In this document: one piece after another, positions 27,264 to 35,969 of the stretch
Layout: each line of letters starts with the position of its first letter
Position numbering within the stretch: the first letter of the stretch is position 1
DNA from: Halobacteriales archaeon YIM A00010
GTDB taxonomy: Archaea > Halobacteriota > Halobacteria > Halobacteriales > Haloarculaceae
NCBI GenBank assembly: GCA_025041175.1
Contig: JAKCFJ010000002.1
Span: forward strand, 124,001-188,000
Direction: 5' to 3'
Length of the DNA: 64,000 nt
The notes under the pieces: generated by a model
Databases searched by the model: none
Seen by the model: only the letters and a program-made list of their open reading frames with translations
What the model was told of the DNA's origin: nothing
Position numbers and translations under genes: made by a program

Positions 27264-28322
27264 ATGAATGAAACAAGCATCCATTCTACTCGCTCGTCCA
27301 CCAGTTCAGAGACCATTTTCGAGGTGGAGGACATCACCGTGGAGTTTGGGATGGATCGCGGCACGTCACGGGTCGTCGACAATGTTTCGATGGAGATCGA
27401 ACGCAATGAGATCATCGGCATCGTCGGCGAGTCGGGAAGTGGTAAGTCGATGTTTGCGTCGACGCTGCTCGATGCCGTCGAAGAGCCGGGACAGGTCACG
27501 GGAACCGTCACCTACTACCCCGAGGATGGCGAGCCGGTCGACGTTCTCGATCTGGACGAAAAAGCGCTGCGGACGTTCAGGTGGGAAGAGGTAGCGATGG
27601 TCGATCAGGGGGCGATGGACTCGTTCAATCCCACGATGGATATCGAGACGCATTTCAAGGAAACCCTCATTGCCCACGGCTCGGACGTGGACGGCGGCAT
27701 GGAACACGCCCGTGAACTCCTCACGGAACTGTATCTCGATCCCGACCGCGTTCTGGGTGCCTATCCCCACGAACTGTCCGGCGGGATGCAACAACGGACG
27801 CTCATCGCGTTATCGCTCGTGTTGAAACCGGACGTCATCGTGATGGACGAGCCGACCGGGGCGTTGGATCTGCTCATGCAGCGCTCGATCACGGGTTTGA
27901 TCGCCCAGCTCCACGAGCGATACGGCATCACGATCCTCTTCATCACGCACGATCTCCCTCTCATCGCGGACCTGGCCGACCGGATCGCGGTGATGTATGC
28001 GTTCGAGTTCGTCGAACTCGGTCCGGCGTACGACGTTCTGAAGCACGCAGCACACCCTTACACGCGGGCGTTACTGAAGGCGGTTCCGAACACGATGACG
28101 CCGCTCGAAGAGATGGCACCGATCGAGGGCGACAGTCCGGATCCGGTAAGCGTTCCTCAGGGCTGTTCCTACCACCCACGGTGTCCACTGGCCACGTCGA
28201 AGTGTCGGGAGACGGATCCGGGGTTCCACGACGTCGATACGGCCCGAACGGCGGCGTGTTTTCACTGGGAACGATCGGCAGCGGCGGTCTCGTACACGCT
28301 GAGCGGACCGAACGAACACTAA
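27264..28322 (+). CDS. ABC transporter ATP-binding protein (DppD/OppD type)
   Basis: 352 residues from ATG 27264. Walker A GESGSGKS at 55-62, signature LSGGMQQR, Walker B VIVMDEPTGALD, and a C-terminal extension with CSYHPRCPLATSKC. That cysteine cluster is typical of oligopeptide-family ATPases and binds an iron-sulphur cluster in some. First gene of a four-gene transporter operon (ATPase, ATPase, permease, permease). The next gene starts 2 bases after its stop. It energises uptake of peptides or, more likely here, oligosaccharides. Confidence 0.92.
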   Translation: MNETSIHSTRSSTSSETIFEVEDITVEFGMDRGTSRVVDNVSMEIERNEIIGIVGESGSGKSMFASTLLDAVEEPGQVTGTVTYYPEDGEPVDVLDLDEKALRTFRWEEVAMVDQGAMDSFNPTMDIETHFKETLIAHGSDVDGGMEHARELLTELYLDPDRVLGAYPHELSGGMQQRTLIALSLVLKPDVIVMDEPTGALDLLMQRSITGLIAQLHERYGITILFITHDLPLIADLADRIAVMYAFEFVELGPAYDVLKHAAHPYTRALLKAVPNTMTPLEEMAPIEGDSPDPVSVPQGCSYHPRCPLATSKCRETDPGFHDVDTARTAACFHWERSAAAVSYTLSGPNEH

Positions 28323-28324
28323 CG

Positions 28325-29458
28325 ATGGCACGGACGACTGATTCAACCGACGAACGCTCGACTGATCGCGCATCGACAGGGGCGAACGACTCCGTGGTTT
28401 CGCTGGAGGATGTCCGGGTCCATTTCGACGAGACGGGGCTCATCGACGGTCTTCGGGGAGAAGACGAGACCGTCCGTGCTGTCGATGGCGTCTCCATCGA
28501 CATTCCGGAGAACGAAATCATCGCGCTCGTTGGCGAGTCCGGCTGTGGGAAAACCACCCTCGGCAAGGTCGCGGTCGGGCTCCAACGGCCAACCAGCGGC
28601 ACGGTGACGTACCGCGGGCAGGACATCTGGGACGCAAAGGAGGGAAACGGGGATCCAGCGATCCCCTATCCGGAGATCCGCGAGGCCTTACAGATCATCC
28701 ACCAGGACCCGGGGAGTTCCCTGAATCCCAACCGGACCGTGCTGACGAGCCTGCTGGTGCCGCTGAAGCTCACGGAACCGGAACTGGGACCGAACCAGCG
28801 TGAACAGCGGGTCTACCAACTCCTCGAATACCTCGGCATGAAACCGTCCGAGGACTACGCCCACCGCTATCCGCACCAGCTGTCAGGTGGCGAACAACAG
28901 CGTGTGGTGCTCGGGCGCGCGCTGTTGATGAGTCCGGACGTGATCCTCGCTGACGAGGCCGTGAGTGCGTTGGATGTCTCGTTGCGCGTCGAGATGATGG
29001 ATCTAATGCACGACCTCCAGAGCGTGTTCGATACGTCGTTCGTCTTCGTCTCCCACGATTTCGCCAACGCCCGGTACTTCGCCGGGACGGTCGGCGGCAA
29101 GATCGGCGTGATGTATCTGGGCGAACTCGTGGAGTTCGGTCCTGCGGAGGAGGTCATCCGTGATCCACAACACCCATACACGAAGGTCCTGTCGTGGGCG
29201 ACACCGACGCTCGACCCCGATCTCGCGGCCGAGGAATCGATGGACCCCCCTGTTCGTGAGATCGACATTCCGGATCCGATCGACCCGCCCTCTGGCTGTC
29301 GGTTTCACACCCGCTGTCCGGAGGCGCGGGCGGTGTGTGAAACGACCACGCCGGAACTGGTTGCGACGGACACCGACAGGCAGACGGCGTGCTTCCGGAT
29401 GGACGAGACCCACGAGTACTGGGATAGCCAGCCGATCACCGGGGGGAACGATGGGTAA
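28325..29458 (+). CDS. ABC transporter ATP-binding protein (DppF/OppF type)
   Basis: 377 residues from ATG 28325. Walker A GESGCGKT, signature LSGGEQQR, Walker B VILADEAVSALD (Ala in place of the more common Pro after the Glu), and the C-terminal oligopeptide-type motif CRFHTRCPEARAVC. Forms the ATPase heterodimer with the preceding gene product. A 42-residue acidic N-terminal stretch precedes the domain. The permease gene begins 60 bases downstream. Confidence 0.92.
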   Translation: MARTTDSTDERSTDRASTGANDSVVSLEDVRVHFDETGLIDGLRGEDETVRAVDGVSIDIPENEIIALVGESGCGKTTLGKVAVGLQRPTSGTVTYRGQDIWDAKEGNGDPAIPYPEIREALQIIHQDPGSSLNPNRTVLTSLLVPLKLTEPELGPNQREQRVYQLLEYLGMKPSEDYAHRYPHQLSGGEQQRVVLGRALLMSPDVILADEAVSALDVSLRVEMMDLMHDLQSVFDTSFVFVSHDFANARYFAGTVGGKIGVMYLGELVEFGPAEEVIRDPQHPYTKVLSWATPTLDPDLAAEESMDPPVREIDIPDPIDPPSGCRFHTRCPEARAVCETTTPELVATDTDRQTACFRMDETHEYWDSQPITGGNDG

Positions 29459-29518
29459 CGCGCGCCGGGCCCGATCGCCCGATGGAACCACGAGGAGCCG
29501 ATGGGAGGTGAACGTCGG

Positions 29519-30538
29519 ATGAACCGGTACGCGCGTCGACTCTTCCAGTCCGTGTTTACCCTCTTTGTAGTGATCACGATCACGTTCGTGCTCTACCGGA
29601 TGATGCCGAACGGGCCGATCGAGGCGATGCAACAACAACTCGTCTCGGAAGCGCTCGCCAAGGGTGAAAATCCCGATATGAGCTACATCAATCACATGGT
29701 GGCAATCCGGACGGGGATCGACCCCAACACCCCGATGCACGTCGCGTACTACGAGTATATGCGTGACATCATCCTGTATCAGGATTTCGGACAGTCGATC
29801 GCGTTCAACGCACCGGTGTTCGAGGTCCTGTTTTACGCGATGCCGTGGACGGTTCTGGTCAGTGTGTACGGCATCCTGATCGGTTTCACCACGAACATCA
29901 TCCTCGGCGCTGTGATGGCCTATTATGAGGGCAGCATTTTCGACACTGGATCGACGATCGTCGCCATCGTGCTGAACTCTATCCCGTACTACGTGGGCGC
30001 GATCGTGTTCCTAGCGTTTCTCGCGTTCCAGTGGGGGCTGTTTCCCACGGGTGGCCGGATGTACCCCGACTCCACCGCCGGCTTCAACTGGTACTACATC
30101 CAGGGGGTGATACACCACGCAGCGCTCCCGATCCTGTCGTCGGTCCTGATCGGCTTCGGTGGCACAGCGCTGTCGATGCGGGGGAACTGCATCCGCGTGA
30201 TGGGATCGAACTACCTGCGGGTGGCCCGCCTTCGGGGGCTCAGTGACGGCCGGATCGCGGTCCGGTACGTGGGACGGAACGCGATTCTGCCGCTGTACAC
30301 CCAGTTCATGATCGGACTCGCCGGGATCTTCAGCGGTTCGATCATCATGGAGCAGATCTTCACGTACCCCGGCGTCGGATGGTACACGTACGACGCGCTG
30401 GTGAACCGCGACTATCCCCTGTTGATGGGGATCCTGATCTTCTTCTCAGTGATCACCGTCGTCGGCGTGTTGATCGCCGATCTCACCTACGGGCTGATCG
30501 ATCCACGGGCGAACACCGGCGAGAAGGAGGGATACTGA
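29519..30538 (+). CDS. ABC transporter permease (DppB/OppB type)
   Basis: 339 residues from ATG 29519, chosen because GGAGGTGA (29504-29511) stands 7 bases upstream as a Shine-Dalgarno site; an ATG at 29501 would add six residues. About six membrane segments: the first (LFQSVFTLFVVITITFVLY) is followed by a long external loop, and the coupling loop includes NYLRVARLRGLSDGRI. The next permease gene begins one base after its stop. Confidence 0.92.
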   Translation: MNRYARRLFQSVFTLFVVITITFVLYRMMPNGPIEAMQQQLVSEALAKGENPDMSYINHMVAIRTGIDPNTPMHVAYYEYMRDIILYQDFGQSIAFNAPVFEVLFYAMPWTVLVSVYGILIGFTTNIILGAVMAYYEGSIFDTGSTIVAIVLNSIPYYVGAIVFLAFLAFQWGLFPTGGRMYPDSTAGFNWYYIQGVIHHAALPILSSVLIGFGGTALSMRGNCIRVMGSNYLRVARLRGLSDGRIAVRYVGRNAILPLYTQFMIGLAGIFSGSIIMEQIFTYPGVGWYTYDALVNRDYPLLMGILIFFSVITVVGVLIADLTYGLIDPRANTGEKEGY

Positions 30539-30539
30539 G

Positions 30540-31547
30540 ATGAGCGACGGTGATTCATCCTCCACTGACGCCGGTGCACAGGCGTTCTTCGAGCAGACGG
30601 CCGACGGGGATGTCCCGGACGCCTCGTGGAAGGATCGGGGCTACCGCTACTTCGATCTGTACCTCGCCGCGCCCTTCCGCGTGGCGTGGAGTGACTGGCG
30701 GGCCCGGATCGGGACCACGATCATCGTCTTTTTCGTCTTGCTCGGTACGGTCGGTGTCCGAGTCGTTGATCCCCCGGTGATGAACGAAGGCGAACTGTAC
30801 GTCCCCTGGTTCCAGACCACGGAGTTCATCTTCGGCACGGAACGATTCGGTCAGTCGATCGGCAAAATGCTCGTCCATTCGACGCCCGCGATCCTCAAGA
30901 TGGCGTCGGCCGGCATCCTTTTCGCGGTCGGTCTCGCCATCGCCATCGGTGTGGTTGCCGGGTACAAAGGGGGTACTGTCGACTACCTCCTGATGACGAT
31001 CACGGATATCGTCATGATCATTCCCGGTCTGCCGCTGATCGTCGTGCTCGTTGCGATCTGGCAACCCCGCGATCCGTTCATCGTCGGGGCGATCCTCGCG
31101 ATCGACAGCTGGCCCAGTCTCGCGCGAATGCTCCGCTCGCAGGTGTTGACTGTCCGGGAGGAGAACTACGTCGAGGCCGCCCGTGCAATGGGTGTCTCGA
31201 CGCGCTCGATCGTCCAAAAGGACATCACACCACAGCTGATGCCGTACATCATGATCAACGCGGCCAACGCCGCCAAGAGCGTCATTTTCGCTGCGGTCGG
31301 ACTGTACTTCCTCGGTTTTCTGCCGGAAGCAGGCCTGAACTGGGGCGTGATGATGAATCAGGCGTACAACCAAGGCGGTGCGCTGGCGAACCCGATGAGT
31401 CGGGGTCACTGGCTGTTCGCGCCGATGCTGCTGTTGGTCGTGTTCACGATGGGTCTGATCCTGTTCTCACAAGGGATGGATCGCGTGTTCAACACCAAGA
31501 TCCAAGCCAAACACGCCAAGACGGTCGAAGACGACGACTCGCTGTGA
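30540..31547 (+). CDS. ABC transporter permease (DppC/OppC type)
   Basis: 335 residues from ATG 30540, with GGAGG about 10 bases upstream inside the end of the previous gene. A long soluble N-terminus of about 55 residues precedes the first membrane segment (TTIIVFFVLLGTVGVRVV). The coupling loop is NYVEAARAMGVSTRSIVQKD. Last gene of the transporter operon; a hairpin follows its stop immediately. Confidence 0.92.
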   Translation: MSDGDSSSTDAGAQAFFEQTADGDVPDASWKDRGYRYFDLYLAAPFRVAWSDWRARIGTTIIVFFVLLGTVGVRVVDPPVMNEGELYVPWFQTTEFIFGTERFGQSIGKMLVHSTPAILKMASAGILFAVGLAIAIGVVAGYKGGTVDYLLMTITDIVMIIPGLPLIVVLVAIWQPRDPFIVGAILAIDSWPSLARMLRSQVLTVREENYVEAARAMGVSTRSIVQKDITPQLMPYIMINAANAAKSVIFAAVGLYFLGFLPEAGLNWGVMMNQAYNQGGALANPMSRGHWLFAPMLLLVVFTMGLILFSQGMDRVFNTKIQAKHAKTVEDDDSL

Positions 31548-31561
31548 GCGCCGAGGGCGCT
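31547..31561 (+). terminator. Short GC hairpin after the transporter operon
   Basis: AGCGCC-GAG-GGCGCT overlaps the last base of the TGA stop. No T-run follows, so a termination role is only suggested. The left end of an inverted-repeat element begins directly after it. Confidence 0.3.
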
Positions 31562-31563
31562 CA

Positions 31564-31658
31564 TACTGTCGGACAGCGGTGATCGACTATCGGCTGCTGG
31601 AGAATCGCCAGGCGGCAGCTGGCTAGTCCGTCGCACTCCGTCCGCAGGTCCGACAGTA
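31564..31658. mobile_element. MITE-like element, family 1 (copy 6)
   Basis: A 95-bp element in the opposite orientation to copies 1, 5 and 8: left end TACTGTCGGACAGCGG, right end CCGCAGGTCCGACAGTA. Flanks are TCA on the left and TGA on the right, so the duplication is not exact. It lies between convergent genes. Confidence 0.8.
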
Positions 31659-31669
31659 TGAGTCCGCCG

Positions 31670-32413
31670 CTATCGCTCGGTGACTTCGTTGCGGAGCGTG
31701 CCGACGCCTTCGAACTCCACTTCAACGACGTCACCGGCCGAGAGACCATCAGGGCCGTACGGCGTTCCTGTGGCGATGAGGTCACCCGGTTCGAGCGTGA
31801 TCAATTCGGACGTTTCACTCACTAGTTCTTCGGCAGAAAATATCATGTGTTCGGTGGTGGTCTCCTGTTTCAGCGTACCGTTGTGTCGGAGCGTCAGCCG
31901 GGCGTTCTCTGGCACCTCATCGGGCGTTGCCACGACCGGACCGGCCGGGAGTGATCCATCGAAGGCTTTCCCACGGACCCAGTTCCGCTCGTCCGACTGA
32001 TCGTCGCGGTTCGATATATCGTTGACACACGTGAACCCGGCGATGTACTCCATGGCCTCGTCTGTCGCGACGCCACGACACTGCTCTCCAATAACGATAG
32101 CGAACTCCGCCTCGAATTCGATAGTATCACGATCTGGTGGGAGTTCAATCGTATCGTTGTGACCGATGACACAGTTCGGTGTCTTCAGAAACAGTTCCGG
32201 ACGGTCAGGAACGTCGCCAAGCCCTGATTCCTCCCGGTGGTCAATGTATCCACCAGCCTGACAGATGACCTTCGTCGGTTCGGAAGGAGGCAGTATTTCG
32301 ACCGCGGCGGGATCGTATACCTTGGTACTCGTCGTGATCTCTTCGTCTTCCTCTCCGGACCAGTCGCCCATCCGGACCAACCCTGTCGGATCGCGGAATC
32401 GAACGTGAGACAT
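31670..32413 (-). CDS. Fumarylacetoacetate hydrolase-family protein
   Basis: 247 residues. FAH-family core: EFEAEFAIVIG (metal-ligand glutamates), IAGFTCVNDISNRDDQ (ligand aspartate), KAFDGSLPAGPVV and DLIATGTPYGPDGL. Members hydrolyse or decarboxylate 1,3-diketo or 2-keto-3-deoxy acids; in sugar-acid clusters they often act on 2-keto-3-deoxy or 2,4-diketo sugar acids. That fits the upstream dehydratases here, though the substrate is not provable from sequence. It ends 8 bases from the right flank of a family 1 element. Confidence 0.87.
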   Translation of the reverse strand: MSHVRFRDPTGLVRMGDWSGEEDEEITTSTKVYDPAAVEILPPSEPTKVICQAGGYIDHREESGLGDVPDRPELFLKTPNCVIGHNDTIELPPDRDTIEFEAEFAIVIGEQCRGVATDEAMEYIAGFTCVNDISNRDDQSDERNWVRGKAFDGSLPAGPVVATPDEVPENARLTLRHNGTLKQETTTEHMIFSAEELVSETSELITLEPGDLIATGTPYGPDGLSAGDVVEVEFEGVGTLRNEVTER

Positions 32414-32467
32414 GGGTGGCTGTTGAAGCCGAGTGGTTACGTTCCTTCCGATTCTGGGTCGACGCGT

Positions 32468-33457
32468 TTAGTCGACGACACCGACGGACCTGCCCGTTTC
32501 GGCGGATTCGTAGGCGGCCTCGACGACGGCCACGGCCGAAAGGCCCTCGTCCGGCGTCGTCATCGGTTCGCGGTCGGTCCGAACCGCAGCTGCGAAGTCG
32601 CCAATCAGCGCTTCCGTCGTGTCCGACCCGTGGAAGACCCGGTTGACGCCGGCGTCCGGACCGGATGCCTGCGTGTGAACGATCGACTGATCCGTGCAGT
32701 CGACTGCCACCGTTCCGTCGCTCCCGGTCAGCTCGACGGCGGCGTCACCCCACGTGTGCCACGACTCCGGCTTGCTCCAGGAGCCGTCGAGGAGGAACGG
32801 TGTCCCATCGGACAGCTCCATCGAGAGGACGTTGACGTCGTCGACAGGGATGTCGTGAAAGCGCGTGTCGACCTCGGCGTACACTTCGGCCACGGTCTCG
32901 TCGGTGAGATGAGAAACGAGATCGACAATGTGGACCGTGTGATCCATGACGGCGCCGCCGCCGGACAGCTCTGGATCGACGAACCAGCTACCGGGCATCT
33001 TCCCGCGGTTCGTTCCGGAAATCGAGCGGATCACTCCGATCTCGCCGGCTTGGAGGCGCTCTTTCGCCTGGCGGACGGATTCGCAAAAGCGAAGCGGCAT
33101 TGCCACGCCGACGCGGATGTCCGAACCACGCCAGCGGTCGACGATGGCTCGCGCGTTCTCGACGGTCGTGGCGAGGGGCTTCTCGCAGAGGACATCGACG
33201 TCCGCCGCGGCCGCCCGGTCGATCCAGTCGCGGTGGTCGACGTTCGGAGAGCAGACAACGCCCGCGTCGATCCGCTCGAGGAACGCCTCGACGTCCGCGA
33301 CGTACTCCGTCCCGTGGCGATCGGCCGTCTCCCGCCCGCGCTCGGGATATTCGTCGACGACGCCAGCGAACTCGATCCCCGCCTGCTCGGCGAGTTGGCC
33401 GGCGTATGCGTCGGCGTGGACGTGGGCCGCCGAGAGGATTCCGAACGAGACCGTCAC
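32468..33457 (-). CDS. Gfo/Idh/MocA-family oxidoreductase (module 2, second gene)
   Basis: 329 residues from a GTG start at 33457, overlapping the upstream stop (GTGA). N-terminal FGILSAAHVH parallels the atypical strand of its paralogue at 3162-4151; CEKPLATT carries EKP near 91-93, and GGGAVMDHTVHIVDL is almost identical in both. An open frame extending to 33877 was rejected because similarity starts at the GTG. Together with 33454-34416 it reproduces the two-gene arrangement at 3162-5125. Confidence 0.87.
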   Translation of the reverse strand: MTVSFGILSAAHVHADAYAGQLAEQAGIEFAGVVDEYPERGRETADRHGTEYVADVEAFLERIDAGVVCSPNVDHRDWIDRAAAADVDVLCEKPLATTVENARAIVDRWRGSDIRVGVAMPLRFCESVRQAKERLQAGEIGVIRSISGTNRGKMPGSWFVDPELSGGGAVMDHTVHIVDLVSHLTDETVAEVYAEVDTRFHDIPVDDVNVLSMELSDGTPFLLDGSWSKPESWHTWGDAAVELTGSDGTVAVDCTDQSIVHTQASGPDAGVNRVFHGSDTTEALIGDFAAAVRTDREPMTTPDEGLSAVAVVEAAYESAETGRSVGVVD

Positions 33458-34416
33458 GCGACCACCTCCTCGGGTCGGACGGGTTCGCCGCGCTCTGCTG
33501 AGCGCTCCGCGGCGAGAGCAAGCCGCAGCGATTCGATCGCGTCCTCGGCACCGACATCGGGATCGGTTCTCGCCTCGAGACAGTTCACGAAGTGCTCGAG
33601 TTCGCGTCGATAGGGGCTTTTCGCGACCGGCCTCTCGACGGCCGCACCGTCGTCGGTCCACTCCTGGTACGGCGATTCCGCCTCGCTCGAAAGCTCGACC
33701 AGCCCGTCGTCCCCGGCGAACTCGAGTTCGGTCGTTAATGAGCGTGATTCGGGCTGTTCCCACGAGGCTTCGACGTAGCCGACGGCTCCGTTTTCGAACC
33801 GGAGCGTGACGAACCCGTGCGCGGCACGAGAGCCGCGCTGTCGGCGCGCGAACACCCGCTCGATGTCGCCCCAACACCAGCGGAGGTAATCGAGATCGTG
33901 AATCGCCAGATCCACGAAAATTCCACCGCTCTTCTCGCGGTCAGCGAACCAATCCCCTGATCCCCAGTCGGGGAACGGCGACAGCCGCCGGGCGCGAGCA
34001 ACGCCTTCGGAGCCGATCTCGAGGTCTTTGGCCGTTCGGTAGCCCTGATCGAACCGAACGACGTGACCCACCATGAACGTCGTGTCCGCATCCTCGACGA
34101 TGGCAGCGATTTCGTGGGCCTCTTCGATGGTTCCCGCGATCGGTTTCTCTACGAAAACATCGATGCCCGCCTCGACCGCCGTTCGAACGAGATCGACGTG
34201 GGTGTGTGTCGGCGTACAGACGTCGAGATAATCGACATCGGCACGGTCGCACAGCTCGGAGGCGTCCGTGTAGGTCTCGGTGCCCTGGTCGAGCTCGTCG
34301 ACGAACGCTTCCGGACCGCTCGGTGACGCGACGGCGGCGATCTCGACGTCCATTGCCGCGTACTCCGTTGCGTGCGTTCGAGCCATAAACCCCGCGCCCG
34401 CGATACCAACTCGCAT
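33454..34416 (-). CDS. Gfo/Idh/MocA-family oxidoreductase (module 2, first gene)
   Basis: 320 residues from ATG 34416. Rossmann motif GIAGAGFMARTH, VCTPTHTHVDLV, and FVEKPIAGT with an intact EKP. SGGIFVDLAIHDLDYLRWCW is the C-terminal active-site segment. A TTTATTATTA box (about 34439-34448) lies 25-30 bases upstream. A Met four codons earlier (34428) is possible. Paralogue of 4148-5125, which has EQP instead. Coupled by GTGA overlap to the next gene. Confidence 0.88.
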   Translation of the reverse strand: MRVGIAGAGFMARTHATEYAAMDVEIAAVASPSGPEAFVDELDQGTETYTDASELCDRADVDYLDVCTPTHTHVDLVRTAVEAGIDVFVEKPIAGTIEEAHEIAAIVEDADTTFMVGHVVRFDQGYRTAKDLEIGSEGVARARRLSPFPDWGSGDWFADREKSGGIFVDLAIHDLDYLRWCWGDIERVFARRQRGSRAAHGFVTLRFENGAVGYVEASWEQPESRSLTTELEFAGDDGLVELSSEAESPYQEWTDDGAAVERPVAKSPYRRELEHFVNCLEARTDPDVGAEDAIESLRLALAAERSAERGEPVRPEEVVA

Positions 34417-34546
34417 ACTGAGAAACCACATTTCACTGTAATAATAAACTTTCGGGCGGCGTGAATCGACGATCGGCCGACGGAACGAAGCTGGGCTGTG
34501 GAGGCGGTCGCCCGTCCGTCTTTCGTGGTGGACCGACCCACTCTCA

Positions 34547-34755
34547 TAGGGACTGTTGTGATTCCGTCGCGCTGTGACGACACAGAACGGTTCGTGAAAC
34601 CCCAGAGCAGTCGTCATACTGTCGGACAGAGATAGTTGAATATCAAATGCTGGTGACCGCCAGACAACAACTGGATATTCTGTTTCAGTCCGTACGTGAC
34701 TCTGTCCGACAGTATCACTCAACGACCGTGCCGAACATACTCACAACAGTCCTTA
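34547..34755. mobile_element. MITE-like element, family 2 (copy 2), containing a nested element
   Basis: Ends TAGGGACTGTTGTGA and TCACAACAGTCCTTA, flanked by TCA on both sides (34544-34546, 34756-34758). The right TCA is the reverse complement of the TGA stop of the mannonate dehydratase gene. Inverted relative to the copy at 21901-22114. It holds a family 1 element at 34617-34714. Confidence 0.8.
34617..34714. mobile_element. MITE-like element, family 1 (copy 7), nested in family 2
   Basis: A 98-bp element; ends TACTGTCGGACAGAG and CTCTGTCCGACAGTA, perfect TCA duplication (34614-34616, 34715-34717). The other family 2 copy has the unoccupied site GACTGACGACTG at this point, so the insertion is directly demonstrable. 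Confidence 0.82.
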
Positions 34756-35718
34756 TCAGACCGCTTCGATGAGCCCCTTCATGTATCCGATGGCGAAAAG
34801 CCGGCCGTTCATCTCATAGCCCGCGGTCTGTTGTTTCTCGCCCGCCGTCGTTGGGACGTGATCCGGGCGGGCTGGGCCGTCGAAGCCGATGTCGCGGTAG
34901 GCCTCGATGCAGGCTTCCATGTCGGTCGGTCCGTTGTCCTGCCACGTCTCGACGAGCGACTCGCTGGAGCCCCGCACGTCGCGGAAGTGGACGAAGGAGA
35001 TGTCACCACCGAACCGACGGATGAGCGGGGGGAGCTCCTCGCCCATCGCGGCGAACGATCCCTGGCAGAACGTGATGCTGTTGGCCTCGCTGGGGTAGCT
35101 GTCGAGCAGCCGCTCATAGGCTTCGACGCTCCGCATCAGCCGCGGGACGCCGTGAACACGGGAGACCGGCGGATCATCGGGGTGCATCGAGAGGCGGACG
35201 CCGGCCTCCTCGGCGACGGGGACGACGCGCTGTAGGAACCGTTCGAGGTTCTCCCAGAGCTCCCGTTCGGTGATCTCGGGAACGTCTCGGGTCCGACGCT
35301 GCATCCGTTCGTGGTCGTAGGCAGTAGTCCAGGCGCCGCCGCGGATCGGGTGGGTGTCGGTGGTGCGGAGCCACCAGAAATGGGTCATCCACGAGTAACA
35401 GATGACGGGGATGTCGAGCGCCCCAACGGTCCGAACGAACTCCTTGAACCGCTCGATCTCCTCGTCGCGTCCCTCACGTCCGAGCCGGGTGGTGTCGGTG
35501 AGTGGGGTCCCTCCCTCGATGACCCCGACTTCGAGACCGGTTCGTTCGAATTCGGTTTGCATGCGCTCTAGGGCGTCGTACTCCCAGGGGGTGTCACCCC
35601 GGCGACCGGCGTCTCCATCGCTCATGTGGGGGTGAACGACCGCCTGATCGACGCCGATCTGCGCGGCGAGCTCCCAGCGGCGATCCCGCTTGGCGGGCAG
35701 CGCGAGTGCCGTCTTCAT
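34756..35718 (-). CDS. uxuA: Mannonate dehydratase
   Basis: 320 residues from ATG 35718; CATAAAG at about 35751-35758 is a plausible TATA box. UxuA-type TIM barrel that dehydrates D-mannonate to 2-keto-3-deoxygluconate in hexuronate catabolism. Seen: LSMHPDDPP with HPDDP at 179-183, TFCQGS at 217-221 and FVHFRDVRG with His244 and Asp247, all in family order (metal ligands and active site). Somewhat shorter than the roughly 390 residues of enterobacterial UxuA. It is the clearest pathway marker in the island and points to uronic acid breakdown. Its stop codon abuts a family 2 element. Confidence 0.9.
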   Translation of the reverse strand: MKTALALPAKRDRRWELAAQIGVDQAVVHPHMSDGDAGRRGDTPWEYDALERMQTEFERTGLEVGVIEGGTPLTDTTRLGREGRDEEIERFKEFVRTVGALDIPVICYSWMTHFWWLRTTDTHPIRGGAWTTAYDHERMQRRTRDVPEITERELWENLERFLQRVVPVAEEAGVRLSMHPDDPPVSRVHGVPRLMRSVEAYERLLDSYPSEANSITFCQGSFAAMGEELPPLIRRFGGDISFVHFRDVRGSSESLVETWQDNGPTDMEACIEAYRDIGFDGPARPDHVPTTAGEKQQTAGYEMNGRLFAIGYMKGLIEAV

Positions 35719-35969
35719 TGACTCTCGTCCCGATGAACACACCCGGGCGACTTTATGCTTTCCATGCGCTGGAGCGGCCACCGTTCCACGTCCCGGGCGG
35801 TCGTTCAGTCACAATGAACAGACACGGTGGCTGCCGCCGGTGGGGATTCGAGAACCCGTGTGGACGAACGAGCGTACGTCTGTAACGGCCTCCCGGATCA
35901 CCGTGATTCACCACCCCGACCGTTGGGTTGAGATGAACACTTATGTGTCAGTGCTCGTAACAGCGTGGT

